A DNA stretch of 64,000 nucleotides from Paralithodes platypus (GCA_032716605.1 CM064480.1:46073900-46137899), one strand, 5' to 3'; positions 43,949 to 57,063 are shown, numbered from the stretch's first letter. The notes: a model not told the origin generated them from the letters alone. Translations and numbers: made by a program.

Positions 43949-44129
43949 CCTCTGCCTCTAAATTATTTAATTAGTCTATCATAATTAATTATAATTGGTC
44001 GAAATATTTTTGAATACTTCAGTTACAAAGAAAATATTTCTATACGGAACTTGTATATTTTCCTTTGGACCCACTCAATAAATGTTAGATTAATAATGAA
44101 TGTGATATTGAACCTATTTAGTCGAGGGG
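43676..44129. other. Unassigned stretch with (TA)n at 43,912-43,943
   Basis: No gene recognised. Confidence 0.45.
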
Positions 44130-44345
44130 GGTCTTTCTCGGCTTCCCTTGTTTTGCTCCACTAATTTGGAGATTTTAAAACGTAGCACTCAATTAGGATG
44201 GCGATAATAACACGATTCACCCTATTCAGGTGTCAATATTTTCGGGTCGAGCAATAGCGAGTCTGTGATTTCGAAGAAATTGGCGCCCAAACATTTTTCT
44301 ATCGAAACATTTACAAATTTAGTTTGAAGGGGTCTAGGTGGGATT
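44130..44345. mobile_element. Foldback A partial copy
   Basis: CCTATTCAGGTGTCAATATT, TCGAGCAATAGCGAGTCTG and a TTTTTCTATCGAAACATTTA arm place it in the type-A family. Confidence 0.65.
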
Positions 44346-44510
44346 TGTTTGTGTTTGAAGAAAGTCCGGGAAAGCTTTTTATGTTACCCTTGGGACCAAA
44401 CTTAAAATACATTGCTCAAAAATGGCAAAAACAAGCAAAATCTTCAATAATAATGAAACAAAATATCATAATAACCCACAAGACGTCGGAACAAATACTG
44501 TTAAGGGGTA
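44346..44510. repeat. Dispersed repeat beside foldback A, copy 3
   Basis: AATGGCAAAAACAAGCAAAA to CCCACAAGACGTCGGAACAA, homologous to 30,885-31,030. Confidence 0.65.
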
Positions 44511-44636
44511 TCACACGAGAGCTTTTATTGTCAATGTTCGTTAATTTAATGAACAATATATCAGGCAACGTTTCTGAACATAGATATATTTGATCAACGT
44601 TGATTCTCACATACTCTCTCACTCACTCTCACTCTC

Positions 44637-44637
44637 A

Positions 44638-44703
<66 letters not shown>
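44637..44703. repeat. (TC)n tract
   Basis: About 33 TC units. Confidence 0.95.
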
Positions 44704-44709
<6 letters not shown>

Positions 44710-44842
44710 AATTTCCCATAGCCCAGTACATTCAGCCAATTAACACATCTACTCTCCCCCAGTCCCCTATCTTCACATATAATTTCCTTTTGTTAATATC
44801 TTCGCTAAGGTAGAGGAAAGATGAGTTGTCGTGTGTGTGTGT

Positions 44843-44846
<4 letters not shown>

Positions 44847-44889
<43 letters not shown>

Positions 44890-44915
44890 TAATAACAATA
44901 ATAATAATAATAAAG
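44847..44915. repeat. (AAT)n tract
   Basis: AAT units with an internal A run. Confidence 0.93.
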
Positions 44916-44929
44916 ATAATTATTGAATT

Positions 44930-45795
44930 AGTGGTTGAGATTAAAATGGCTTACTGGTTGAGAGTTACTGGGTAACATGTGTACTGGTTTAGAGTTTCCG
45001 GTTGCAAGGGGCAAATGGAGTTGTGGTTGATAGTTACTGGGTGAAATAGTGTACTGACAGATTTACCTCTTGAAATGGTCTACTTGTTGAGATTTACTGG
45101 TTGGAATGGTCTACTGGTTTCGAGTTACTGGTTAAAATAGTCTACTGGTTAAGAGCAACTTTTTGAAATGGTCTACTGGTTGAAATGGTCCACTGGTTGA
45201 AATGGTCTACTACTTGCAAGATAATAGTTGAAATGATGTACTGGTTCAGAGCTATTGGTTGAAATGGTCTACTGGTTGAGAGCTACTGGTTGAAAATGGT
45301 TTACTGGTTGAAAAGGTCTACTGGTTGTGACTTACTGGTTAACATGGTCTAATGGTTGAGACCTACTGGTTAAAATGGTTTACTGGTTGAGTTGCTGGGT
45401 GAACTGGTGTACTGGCAGGGTGTTTCTGGTTGAAATGTTCTACTAGTTGAGTTCTACTGGCTGAAATGGTCTTATAGTTGAGAGCTAATGCTTGAAGTAT
45501 ACTCTACTGTTTGAGAGCTACTGGCTGAAATAATCAACTGGTAGAGAGCTAATGGTTGAAGTACTCTACTAGTTGAGAGCTAATAGTTTGAAATACTCTA
45601 CTGGTTGAGAGCTAATAGTTTGAAATACTCTACAGGTTGAGAGTTACTGTTTGAAATACTCTACTGGTTGAGAGCTGCTGGTTGAAATACTCTACTGGTT
45701 GAGAGCTACTGGTTGAAATACTCTACTGGTTGAGAGCTAATGGTTGAAATGCTCTGGTTGAGAGCTACTGGTCGAGTGAATTTTCCGGTGACCGT
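44930..45795. repeat. Degenerate minisatellite of about 31-bp units
   Basis: CTACTGGTTGAGAGCTACTG and GGTTGAAATGGTCTACTGG variants repeat about 28 times with many substitutions and small indels. The last third is more uniform (GAAATACTCTACTGGTTGAG). Confidence 0.92.
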
Positions 45796-45887
45796 TTTCT
45801 ATTCTTCATACACATACTGTTATATTTTTTGTCATGTCACTTTCTCAAACACTCCATGCTTGTTTTCCTAACCTTTGATTAAAGGGG

Positions 45888-46910
<1,023 letters not shown>

Positions 46911-46975
46911 CCCATGCACCTCTGTCCCCAGTCAGTTGACGGGGCATCAACTGACTGAGGACAGAGGTGCATGGG
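46911..46975. repeat. Hairpin: 29-bp near-perfect stem, 7-base loop
   Basis: The left arm (46,911-46,939, starting CCCATGCACCTCTGTCC) pairs with the right arm (46,947-46,975, ending GGACAGAGGTGCATGGG) with one mismatch. The loop is CGGGGCA. It lies about 10 bp before the 5' breakpoint of a truncated LINE. Confidence 0.93.
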
Positions 46976-46984
46976 GCGATTCCT

Positions 46985-47945
46985 CCCATCTTCTCAACTG
47001 TACATCCAGTCCCATCCATTCATATGCAGACGACTCTACCTTACACCACTCAATTAGTTTTCCAGAACGCCCCAGTCAGCAGTCCCTCAAAAGTAAACAT
47101 AATGAAGCCATAAAATGCTTATCTTCTGATCTAGCTACTATTTCCAATTGGGGTAGAGAAAACCTTATTGCATTTAATGCTTCTGAAACTCAATTTATCT
47201 ATCTTACTACCCATCAGGAACCTCCAGAGGACTATCCCTTATTCTTCAACAATACAAATATCAACCCTTCATCTTCTCTCAATGTTCTCGGTGTCTCTTT
47301 TTCTTCTGCTCTCACTTGGAAAGACCATATTACCAGTCTCGCTAAGGCAGCCTCCCAGAAGCTGGGTGTGCTCAACCGCCTCAAGGGGTTCTTTACCCCT
47401 GCGCAGCTTCTTGCTCTGTACAGGGGCACAGTGCGTCCTTGTATTGAGTATTGTTCACATGTGTGGTGAGGATCCTCTCACACCGCACTCCTAGATAAAG
47501 TAGAAAGGAAAGCCTTTCGTATCATTAACTCCCGTCCACTCACCAACTCTCTGCAATCTCTCTTCGCCGCAATGTTGCATGTCTCTCGCTATTCTATCGC
47601 TATTACAATAATCAGTGTTCCTCGGAGCTTTCCCAGTGTATACCACCTCCTCTACGTAGGGTACGCAGTACCCACCTTGCAACACAATCCCACCCCTACT
47701 CTGTGCAACTTTCCAACACAAGAGTGAAACGCTATTCTCAGACTTTCTTCTATTCAACTGCTAAGCTCTAGAACTCTCTCCCAGAATGAGTCTTTCCCTC
47801 TTCCTATGACTTAAATTACTTCAAACTCCGTGTGTCAAGGCATTTAGCTCGAACGTCCCTTGATTTCGGCCCTGTCACTCTTTGAAATCTGGGGGAGGCA
47901 CTCGCTGCAGGCAGTTATGCCTTTTGTCTCCCTCATTCACATACA
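46985..47945 (+). mobile_element. Jockey-like LINE, 5'-truncated, decayed
   Basis: It starts just before the catalytic box (PIHSYADDSTLHHSISF) and continues NASETQFIYLTTHQEPPEDY, NVLGVSFSSALTWKDH, GTVRPCIEYCSHVW, then a stop at 47,467 and frameshifts near 47,560. The 3' UTR is as at 28,290. An A run at 47,946-47,970 is the tail. Confidence 0.9.
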
Positions 47946-47974
47946 AAAAAAAAAAAAAAAAAAAAAAAAATCCA

Positions 47975-50590
47975 GCACCGCTCACACATACACTTCTTAA
48001 CTCCATCCTTCCATTTCTCTCTCAATTTACCTCTTCCTCTTTGCCCTTCCACCTCACTCTTGTACACTCTCTTAGTCATTCTCTCACTTCCCAATTGTTC
48101 CACATGGTTGAACCATCACAAGGTGTTCCTTTTCACTCTTTCCAGCACATATACATCCACACCACACCTCTCTCGTATTTCCTCATTCGTCTGTCTATCC
48201 CTCCTTGTAACTCTGCATGCACTTCTCAAGTAGCTCACTTCCACCACTCTCACTCTTAGTTTGTGTCTCTCCAACAACGTCCATGCTTCACTCCTGTATG
48301 TCAATTTCGGGATTACCACACTATCATGCAAGGACTTCTTTACTTCCATGCTGACCACCCTATTTCTTGTTCAACCTCACCTCACACTCTGTGACTGCAG
48401 CCCTTTCAAAGACCATAACCTTATTCTTCCCCGCATTTACCTTCAGATTTCGTTTTTCACACACTGTTCTGAACATATTTACCAGACCCTGTAACTCCCA
48501 TTCATTATCGCTCATCAGAACTGTATCGTCGGCAAACAGCAGTACAGGCAACTTCCACTCGTTTCCTTCCTTTATCAGCGGTATACTAACATCCACTGCT
48601 CTTCCTTGTATTTCTTCCATGACTCCATCCATATATATATATATATCGAACAACCATTGGGACATCACACACCCATGCTTTAACCTAACATTCAGATCAA
48701 AGAGATCACTCTGCTGTTCATTCTCCACACGTACTGATGCCTTTGCACCCTCATACATGCTCTTCACTGCTTTCAGTAAGTTGCCATCTACTCCGTATAT
48801 TTTCAGTACTTTCTACAGACCTTCTCTATCAACTTTGTCATAGTCCATAAAGGCAGCATACAAATTTTGTCGCTTCTCCAGATATTTCTCCACAACATTT
48901 CAAGGCAAAAATCTTGTCTAAACATCCTCTTCCCTCTGTTCCTCTCTGTTCTCGCTCTCACTCTCGATCACTACCCTACTGTACATCTGCCCTACTATGC
49001 TTAGAAGACATATCCCCTGGTGATTACCACACACTCTTCTTTCCCCTTATAATTTTTTTTTTTATGCCTGTCTTACAGTCATCAGGCACCCTTCCCTTCT
49101 TCCATGCGTGTTTACACATATTCCATACCCATTCGATCACTATCTCAACACCATACCTCAGCATTTACCCACACACTCCATCTATTCCTGATGCTTTCCC
49201 CATCTTCACTCTTTTCAAGGCTACCCACACTTCTGATCCCCACCTCCTCCTCCCATACCCCATCCGACTATGTTTGCTGGCATTTCATTCCTTACGTTTA
49301 ACAATTCGTTGAAATACTCCCTCCATCTCTCGACTCTCTCTTGCTTCTAGGCTAACACTCACCCATTCTTATCTTTCACACCCTTACTACTTTTCTTGCT
49401 ACCCTCCCTAACGTTCTTGACCTCTTTCCAGAACAGTTTCTTGCACTCTCTCCATTTTACATTTAAATTCCTTCCAAATTCCTAATCTACTCTTCTCTTA
49501 CATTCCTTCACTACTCTCTTCACCACTCGTTTTTTCTCTAAGTACCTTTCCCTTTTCTGTCTCTCCAAATCTTCATTCCCTCTACTACCCAACCACTCTC
49601 TATATGCTTTCTTCTTATCTTCAACAGCTAGTTTTACTTCTTCAGTCCACCATGCCACCATGCTGTACCTTTCACTCCCCTCTCTCTTCTCCTAACTCCA
49701 CATACCTCCTCACATGCTGCACACATCTCTTCCTTGAACGCTTTGCTCACCTCTTCCACTTCCTCCATACCGTCCAAAACTACCTAGTTGTCTTTCTACT
49801 GCTCTCTTGAACTCCTTCCTGATCTCCTCCTCCTGTAACCTCTCCACCCTCTTCGCCACTCCACCTTCCTCCCGCCTCCCTCTAGCTCTCTTAACTCACT
49901 TCTTATATATCCTAATTTTAGCTACTACTACATAATAGTCAGACAAACTCCCCCCAATACCCCTATATACCCTAGTATCTAGCTCAGAATTCTTAATTTT
50001 TTCATCTAGACATATATTATATTATAATCAATCAGTGCCTTTCGTTCTACTGTGTTGGAAGAAGGTGTTGGCTATCAACAGCCTCCTCCCCACACATACG
50101 TCCACAAGTGCGCTGCCATGCCCATCTACCTCTGGCGGTATACCCAACCCTCCCACCACCCCCATCTACTTTACTATCACCCACCACCCCATGTACTTTA
50201 AAACCACCCACCTTCCCATTCATATCCCCATTCAGAAATATTCTTTCGCTCATACCAAACTTATCCAGGCACGCCTCAATTTCACCCAGAACACCTCTTT
50301 CTCTCTTTCAGATTTATCCTCTGTCGGAGCATACACACACACACAACCACCCACGTCTGTATTCCTAATTTCATTCTTACCCACACAATCCTTGCACCCA
50401 CAGAACCATAGTCCCTTACATGCTCATTCCACTTGTTATTAAACAAACACTCACCTTTTTTCGCTCTCTCAATCTCATTCACTCCAGCACACACACTTAT
50501 TCCACATTCCCTTCTTTCACACATGTACCCTTCCATTTGGTCTCAGTTATTCCCCATACATCCAGCCTGGCATTCACTAACACTTCCAGA
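47975..50590 (-). mobile_element. LINE family 2 (RTE-related), near full length, decayed
   Basis: The minus strand carries an endonuclease part (SERIFLNGDMNGKVGGFKVH, normally GDFNAKVG, about 50,190-50,250), a long linker, KYLEKRQNLYAAFMDYDKVD, LLKAVKSMYEGAKASVRVEN, RLKHGCVMSQWLFDIYIY (usually RQGCVMSPWLF), the catalytic LLFADDTVLMSD (about 48,530), RNLKVNAGKNKVMVF, KLTYRSEAWTLLER and VEVSYLRSACRVTRRDRQ. Stops and frameshifts throughout. A plus-strand scrap lies at 51,000-51,105. Confidence 0.85.
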
Positions 50591-50605
50591 ACCTCTCTCT
50601 TATAT

Positions 50606-50632
50606 ACAGTATATATATATATATATATATAT
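50606..50632. repeat. (TA)n tract
   Basis: Short TA microsatellite at the 5' side of the family-2 LINE. Confidence 0.9.
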
Positions 50633-50999
50633 CATGATAAGTTTTATTTGCTTCCACAAGTTCTTCCTATGCTACAATGCAATCGTCAAATGATACGGAG
50701 AAATAGGAAAACAAAAACAATCGTCATGGTGTTGAGTGAAGTAACAATTCAAATGGACAACCTTTCTGGATTCATTCTTGCTATTTGTCAGTTTTTTCGT
50801 TCGCTTCGTTCGTTTTTATTCTTCGTTCGTCCACATAATTTCTCCAGATTTTGTAAATTTATCTTTATTCGTTACATTTTCTATTAATTATTTGTTTAAA
50901 ATAAGACCCCTACAGTATATCAATAATAATATTAGCCAAATAAACATTCAACACTATCTCATGCATCGTCTTTGAGGTTATTTTCATATTTTGAATATG
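50633..50999. other. Unassigned stretch
   Basis: TTCGTTCG-type short repeats near 50,800-50,830. No gene. Confidence 0.45.
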
Positions 51000-51105
51000 T
51001 TTGGAACAGTGTGTAAAAAACAGAATCTGAAGGTAAATGCATGAAAGAGCAAGGTTATGGTCTTTGAAAGGGGTTCAGCCACAGAGTGTGAGGTGAGGTT
51101 GAAAT
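51000..51105 (+). mobile_element. LINE family 2 scrap
   Basis: GTGTGTAAAAAACAGAATCT, GTTATGGTCTTTGAAAGGGG and GAGTGTGAGGTGAGGTTG match the region after the catalytic box of the 47,975-50,590 copy. Confidence 0.8.
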
Positions 51106-51275
51106 TTGACACCTAAATGACACGAAAAGTGTAAATATTGACAAAGAAATGGGACGAAAGGTTTAAAAATCGCCAAACTAATGGGCCGAACGTCTTAAAA
51201 TCGGAAAACTAATGGGGCTAAACATGAGAAAGAAGGGGGACCTGAAAAATTTCCCATCTCCCCTTAATACTAATA
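51105..51275. mobile_element. Foldback A right arm
   Basis: GACACCTAAATGACACGAAA to CCCATCTCCCCTTAA. It joins directly to the family-2 scrap. Confidence 0.75.
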
Positions 51276-51399
51276 GTAGATGATCTTATACTTTTAATCG
51301 TCTTGGATGTTATTATAGTTGGTTTCATTATTATTGAGGGTATTGACTGCTTTTTGCCAATTTCGACCGAGCATTTATAGTCTTTCACTATACTAAAAG

Positions 51400-51715
51400 A
51401 AACCCGCCTCCCTAGACCCCCTTAGATTTTCAGTTTTCTTCTTAGACCTCCATCAAGCTAAAACAAAAACAGAAAAAAAAAATCCCCAAGATACCCCTTC
51501 GAGATAAATATGTAAATTTTTCGGTAGAAACATATCCAGACCGAAGGCAGGTTCCTTCTATATTACAGGCGAGTGATAATCGTTATCGACACCTAAATGC
51601 TATAAAAGGTCTTATCATTGACAAGGAAATGGGGCTACAGGTCTTGAAATCGCCAAAGTAATAGGATAAACGTCTTAAAATCTTTAAACAAATGGGGCTA
51701 AGCATGAGATAAATG
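51400..51715. mobile_element. Foldback A partial copy
   Basis: AAATTTTTCGGTAGAAACAT, TTATCGACACCTAAATG and ACGTCTTAAAATC follow the type-A right half. Confidence 0.7.
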
Positions 51716-51727
51716 GGATGGGTAAGA

Positions 51728-51966
51728 GGTATCCTCACCAGGATTCGAACCAACTCACTCCAGGTATATTTGGGAGAGTCGGGCACCGTAACCATGAGTC
51801 TAATAAGCTCACCGCGTGTTCGAAGGCATAGTCCTCCACGAGACTAAAAACCTGGTTCTTCAAATAAGAACTATCCGCTTATATCCGCTCATGGCCGAGT
51901 GGTTATGGTGCCCGACTCTCCCAAATATACCTGGAGTGAGTGGGTTCGAATCCTGGTGAGGATACC
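51728..51966. repeat. Inverted pair of tRNA-like sequences
   Basis: 51,728-51,806 (minus) and 51,889-51,966 (plus) are near-identical in opposite orientation. Each has ATGGCCGAGTGGTTATGGTG or its variant (A box) and GTGGGTTCGAATCCTGGTG (B box) and a long variable region as in tRNA-Leu/Ser. Together they make an inverted repeat of about 75-bp arms with an 82-bp spacer. The anticodon is not assignable. Confidence 0.75.
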
Positions 51967-52063
51967 TCGTACCCAACCTGTCGTACATAATCGTACATAA
52001 TTGAGATAAATGGGAGTATTGAAATAACACCCCCTTAACGCCCACCAATCAGAATCCATCAGA

Positions 52064-52360
52064 ATGGGTAAAACCACTTGTTCCACATTCTCTGTTTCTA
52101 CTGTTTTGGGACTTTTCCCTGCTATTTATGCATCCGCCGGGAATTGGCGAGAGGTTTATTACCACTTCTCACTGTTGTTATTGTTGTGCTTGTTGGTCTG
52201 GTTCAGCCAAAAAGAGTTGTCAGTGGTGAGAGAGACTAGGAAGGAGAAGGATTTGGAAAGGTTAGGTGATTGGCCCCCTTCGACGGAGGCCTTCGATGCT
52301 TTGCAATGCTTGTCAATCTATTCCTTATTTCTCTGTTTGTTTCCAGTTCAGTACATGTAG
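52064..52360 (+). CDS. Possible small ORF, unrecognised
   Basis: 98 codons from ATG at 52,064. There is one hydrophobic stretch (FSLLLLLCLLVWF) followed by a charged segment (RETRKEKDLERLGDWPPSTE). No family is recognised and no splice sites or poly-A signal tie it to a gene. Its composition is less biased than that of neighbouring frames, which is the only support. Confidence 0.2.
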   Translation: MGKTTCSTFSVSTVLGLFPAIYASAGNWREVYYHFSLLLLLCLLVWFSQKELSVVRETRKEKDLERLGDWPPSTEAFDALQCLSIYSLFLCLFPVQYM

Positions 52361-53316
52361 CTTCCCCGTTTTCTAATTTCAGTGTTCATACTACTGTCAT
52401 ACTAAATAGTTTACCGATTATCTTACTTAATCATAAACCCTTTAAATATAAGTTACTATCACTAATTTACAGTCTTCATGTGTTTCTAATGACTCGTGAC
52501 TCTAGTCTATTTATTTTCACCAGGTCAAATATTTAACCCCTTGATTGCTAATTTATCGATAATTAAGGAGCACTTTTGAAACTAATATATTTCTGCACAA
52601 TACTAATGCCAAGTTATCGTAATCAACAACATATTTCACTACAAAATCTTCGTTGGAGTAGGAGGGGGTGAAGAGTAAGAGGGTGGAGAGGGAGATGGTC
52701 TAGCTTGGTCGTGGCCTATAAGACTGTACACGTTTTCTGACACAGTGTGTCACGATGACCATGCGTGCCTACTCTTGGCCACTCTTGGCAAGCTCTTCAA
52801 AACTTGCGGATATTCTTCATAGTCATGACACCAATAGTCACCGCGTGTAGCAAGGAGTAGCTACAAGTTGCTATGAAGAGCTACTAATAACAGAGTGAAT
52901 ACCAACCAACTTACCTATGTAGTCGTGGTCAACAATGTCGTGGTCAAATTTCAATCATGTTAAAATTAATTCTGTTACCTTGGCGAGTCCAACAGTTCCC
53001 ACGACCGTACCACAACCAAGCCGACCTTGCTAACACTTACGAGGAGTATAGTATCGAGTCTTTCACGTGTCCAAACTCGTTGCTACTCGGGATTAGAATC
53101 GTGATTGTGTGAAAACCCCTTTACAGCTAATGGTACTCGCCCCGAGGAGTCCTCGAGCTCAGCTACCAAACCAAGACATTGTTGTATATGTTTCTCCTAT
53201 GCTTATTCTTAATATTTTGGTTGTAATTGTTTGTTCATTGCATATATTCTGGTCTGTATAAATAATCTATATTTCGTGTATAATGCTCTTGTTCTTCTTT
53301 CCTAGTCAAGTACACT
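52361..53316. other. Unassigned stretch
   Basis: No gene recognised. TGAAGAGCTAC and GTAGCTAC words near 52,855-52,890 recur locally. Confidence 0.4.
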
Positions 53317-53563
53317 AGGATGCCATAGTCTTTAGCCCACTCATAAACATTCGTGGACTTCACCTATTTCTAATTATGGTAGAATATCTCTGGAAACAAA
53401 TTTATGACTATAACTTTAATTATACCAATTACAAAACTATATATAATCTTTACTGAAATGCAAGTTCTATCTAAAAAATCAATCCAGATAGTTATAATTG
53501 CATAAAGAAAGAAATAAGGGGTTCACACAATTTTATGAGTGGGCTAGTGGCTATGGCATCCGC
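53317..53563. mobile_element. MITE with about 50-bp inverted ends
   Basis: GGATGCCATAG then TAGCCCACTCATAAA at the left is mirrored by TTTATGAGTGGGCTA then CTATGGCATCC at the right. TA directly borders GCCCACTC on both sides, so the element could be Tc1/mariner-like if the boundary is there. No ORF. Confidence 0.8.
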
Positions 53564-53625
53564 GGGTACCTCCAATAAGTGCCTTAACCTTTGCAGTGTG
53601 GCCATATTACCGCTATAATAGTGCT

Positions 53626-53665
53626 CATTCAGGCACTGATGATTGCTTAAGAAAGTGCCTGAATG
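53626..53665. repeat. 12-bp hairpin
   Basis: CATTCAGGCACT pairs with AGTGCCTGAATG across a 16-base loop. No run of T follows, so no terminator is implied. Confidence 0.8.
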
Positions 53666-54384
53666 AAATGAAATGCTTGCAGAAATAAAACTAGAAGAAT
53701 AGAGCTTTCAAATTACACCAGAACGAGCTTTCTAGCTAGAGGGGTTTACCTGCAGCGTTACTACAGACATCAACAATATTCGCTAATAATTAGCAATGTT
53801 CTGCTTAATTTGCCTTTGGCAACACTGAATAATATATCTCGCGAGACCACCCCACAGAGCCTCAGTGCCGCGGCAGACTTGCCGGAGAGCGGACAGGGCC
53901 TGTTGCGCTCCTGATCACTCACACTCGTCTCCATAGGCTTTAATGGGTTAAAAATTCCAGGATATATCCAGGACATACCAGTACGGTCTCTGCAACGAAA
54001 GGGTTAATAATATCAGCAATTCAAAACCTAAGCATGCAGTACACAGATACCTGTACATTATACACCTACCTATGCCCAATACCACACCTATTTTCCTCAG
54101 CACAGACAAGCACCTCATCAAAATCACAAAATAAGATAGATATAGAGCCACAAAACTGAATACATGATATGGTTATATTTACCAGTATGATAGGATTGGG
54201 AATACAATCGACAAGCATTTGACTGAGAGAAAGGTCAGAATGATATAAAAGGCACTGAGGTAAAGTAAGGCAGCTTGTGGAGGCAAGAGACAAACTAAGA
54301 ACACGTATTACAGCAGGTAGGGGTGGTGGTGGGGTGAGGCAGACTTTCCACAGCTGCTAATTCTGAAACATATGTGGAATAGCT
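53666..54384. other. Unassigned stretch
   Basis: Two GGGTTAA words (53,945 and 53,998) hint at a piggyBac-like remnant. No gene recognised. Confidence 0.4.
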
Positions 54385-54502
54385 TTAGGTGTGCTATTAT
54401 GTGTCTTGGATAAGTATGTTGAAGATAATTAGGTATGCTATTATGTGTCTTAGATAAGCATGTGGAATATAATAAGGTGTGTTACTATGAGTTTTAGATA
54501 AG
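54385..54502. repeat. About 57-bp tandem repeat, 2 copies
   Basis: GCTATTATGTGTCTT.GATAAG recurs at 54,393 and 54,449, with a diverged third start at 54,480. Confidence 0.8.
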
Positions 54503-54734
54503 AGCCCTCATGCAGGTTTGACATTGCATTTAAAACCACAGAGGTGAAGATCCACTACCTTTCTACTGTACATATGGCAAAACCAGACCTAGTACTGCAT
54601 CAAGACGATTTCCTCTTGGTCTATACCCAGCAAGGGCCCATTTGCCCCCGCCGTAGCTGTGTATAGTACATAATAACATAGTGGCTCGTCATATTGAGTG
54701 TGCACCAAACAAACCACTCCTGCTGTATCGTATA

Positions 54735-55060
54735 TGTATTTATGTATATGCTCAGGCACATACTCCATAGCTGGGGGTGGCCGACTCGAGACAAAACCAG
54801 AACAGAAGCAACATTTAAAGCTCTAATTCTCAGGGTCCGGGACCACTTTCGCATTCCCTCTCCCCTTTCTCTGTTTCGCCGAGTAGGTGAATTTTACAAG
54901 GGGAGGAAGATTCCTAGCCCCCTGCACCCAAAAAGAAAAGTAGGATAGTAAAAGAGACAGACAGAAACGGCTAAGGTTGGGTAGAGGATGCCAAACCTCA
55001 CTCTGGATAGGACCAGCTCTCACCCATACAAGAAAAACAAAAAAAGGTTAAAGAAGAAGA
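54735..55060 (-). mobile_element. RTE-like LINE 3' UTR fragment
   Basis: TGCTCAGGCACATACTCCAT and GGGGGTGGCCGACTCGAGAC are the terminal words of the family-1 LINE 3' UTR. The remaining 250 bp is a variant UTR not seen in the other copies. The ORF is absent. Confidence 0.75.
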
Positions 55061-55425
55061 AAGATTTAATATTATAGTTATACCCCCATTACCAAATCCT
55101 CTCCCATCTCTCTTAGTTCCCCTACTAAACCCGTCACCGATCACACCAGAGGGGGAAAATAATTAATGGATAAAAAGAGAGAGCGGAGTCCAACCTTTCC
55201 AACACCGATTCGCCTCGACCACTACTTATAATTAGGAAATGGGGAATTCCTACTTGGAGGAAATAGGAAATAGTTAGCTAGGGTCCATCACGCCGTGATG
55301 TAGTGGATTAAAGTATGGACTCTCGTCCTTACTGTCTGTGTTTCGATCATGGGTGAGGGTAGAAACATTTAAATATTGCAAAGAACCTGTGTAACCAGGG
55401 ATTACACGAAATCCCTAGTGAATTC
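55061..55425. other. Unassigned stretch with a weak tRNA-like patch
   Basis: CCGTGATGTAGTGGATTAAA and TGTTTCGATCATGGG at 55,292-55,360 have A/B-box spacing but poor matches. Confidence 0.4.
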
Positions 55426-55431
55426 GTGAAT

Positions 55432-55467
<36 letters not shown>

Positions 55468-55470
55468 TTA
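55426..55470. repeat. (ATA)n tract
   Basis: About 13 ATA units. Confidence 0.9.
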
Positions 55471-55820
55471 ATAATTAATGATAATACTACTACCACTTCT
55501 AATAATAATAATATTAATATGCTTATATATTTTTTGTTCCTAAGATTTCAAGTTACATATTATAATATTATGTGCTGTACATTTATGATCAATACCAAGT
55601 TCGTAAATTTAGTGCTACAATTTGAAAGTTAATTTATATTTTCATATATTATTACGTTCTGAAAGAGGCGTGGTAGCTTGGCCAAACTGAGCCTAACCTA
55701 ACGTTTCTACTGTAAGATATCCTAAATACAGTACGTGGTATCAGAAATATTTCGAATTGAAAAATTGTTTATTTCACGAATTCACTAGAGACTGAAATCC
55801 CTAGTTACATAGGTTCCCTA

Positions 55821-55821
<1 letters not shown>

Positions 55822-55874
<53 letters not shown>

Positions 55875-55880
55875 TGTATA

Positions 55881-55965
<85 letters not shown>

Positions 55966-55978
55966 TATATATATATAA
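55822..55978. repeat. (TA)n tract with ACTGTATATATT interruption
   Basis: Long TA array; Ile-Tyr ORFs across it are artefacts. Confidence 0.96.
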
Positions 55979-56249
55979 TGCAATTATAAACCCTTGTGTT
56001 ATAACCAGAGCCAGAACTATAATTTTTTTACGCCCCCTGCCTCCCAAAATCAGTATCCCAGGGAGACTCAAGAACTATAATCTATTTTTGTATAATATAT
56101 ACTGTAGACTCCCAGAACAATAGTCTGATCACTTAACCCTATTTGGTCCCAAAGGGGTCTTTTCGGCTATCATCCTGATGGTCGATGGTTCGATCCCCAC
56201 TGAGAGACTAGAAACATTTAGTGGCTCACGTGTATTTGTGATATATTCT

Positions 56250-56250
<1 letters not shown>

Positions 56251-56309
<59 letters not shown>

Positions 56310-56330
56310 TGTATATATAATTATATATAT
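56251..56330. repeat. (TA)n tract
   Basis: TA array that forms the left border of the LTR-like block. Confidence 0.95.
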
Positions 56331-56603
56331 TCTGACATACGGAGCCCTGTATGTTAATTTAAGAGTTAGAATTAGAGTTGAAGGAGTTTCAAACTACCCA
56401 AACGGCGAAGCAGACTAGCGAGCGAACTAGCGAGTGGGAATCCAGCTCGCCCGCATACCAGCAAACAAGCCTTCACACCTGCGTGCGTCATAGGGGCCCC
56501 TGCAAACTACTTGGATGACCCGACGCTATGACGTATTATCGACGCCAGGAGCTGTGATTGGACCAGGCACCTGTTGATTCGTTCCTAGACCATCATTGTT
56601 TAG

Positions 56604-56640
56604 TATATAAGACCCGAGTTGTGGGCATTCAAATCAGTCT
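56604..56640 (+). promoter_or_regulatory. TATA box plus initiator
   Basis: TATATAA at 56,604-56,610 and TCAGTCT at 56,634-56,640 put a start at about 56,636, 32 bases downstream. This is textbook spacing with the arthropod TCAGT initiator. Confidence 0.65.
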
Positions 56641-56787
56641 CATTTGGAGTTGGGGAAGGTGAACTTGCAGCTGGAGGAAGACGGGGTGAAGTATTATAAT
56701 GGGTTTGTGACTGTCAGTCAGATTATATAAGTGTGTGTTAAGTGTGTTCGGTGTAAACACTTACGTTATGTTGGTTAGTGAGATATG

Positions 56788-57063
56788 TGATTGGGAATTA
56801 ACGTTAACGCTACTATTATGTGCTTAACTATTTGATTGGGAATTAACGTTAACGCTACTATTATGTACTTAACTATTTGATTGGGAATTAACGTTAACGC
56901 TACTATTATGTGCTTAACTATTTGATTGCGAATTAACGTTAACGCTACTATTTATGTACTTAACTATTTGATTGCGAATTAACGTTAACGCTACTATTTA
57001 TGTACTTAACTATTTGATTGCGAATTAACGTTAATGCTATTATTATGTACTTAACTATTTTAG
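56788..57063. repeat. 45-46-bp tandem repeat, 6 copies
   Basis: TTAACGTTAACGCTACTATT recurs in six units differing by GGG/GCG and TTAT/TTTAT. It contains the palindrome TTAACGTTAA. It begins about 150 bp after the putative start. Confidence 0.95.

Noticed and set aside
53626..53665. Hairpin as transcription terminator
   Set aside because: Eukaryotic sequence with no T run and no upstream gene.
55801..56071. Ile-Tyr repeat ORFs
   Set aside because: (TA)n microsatellite.
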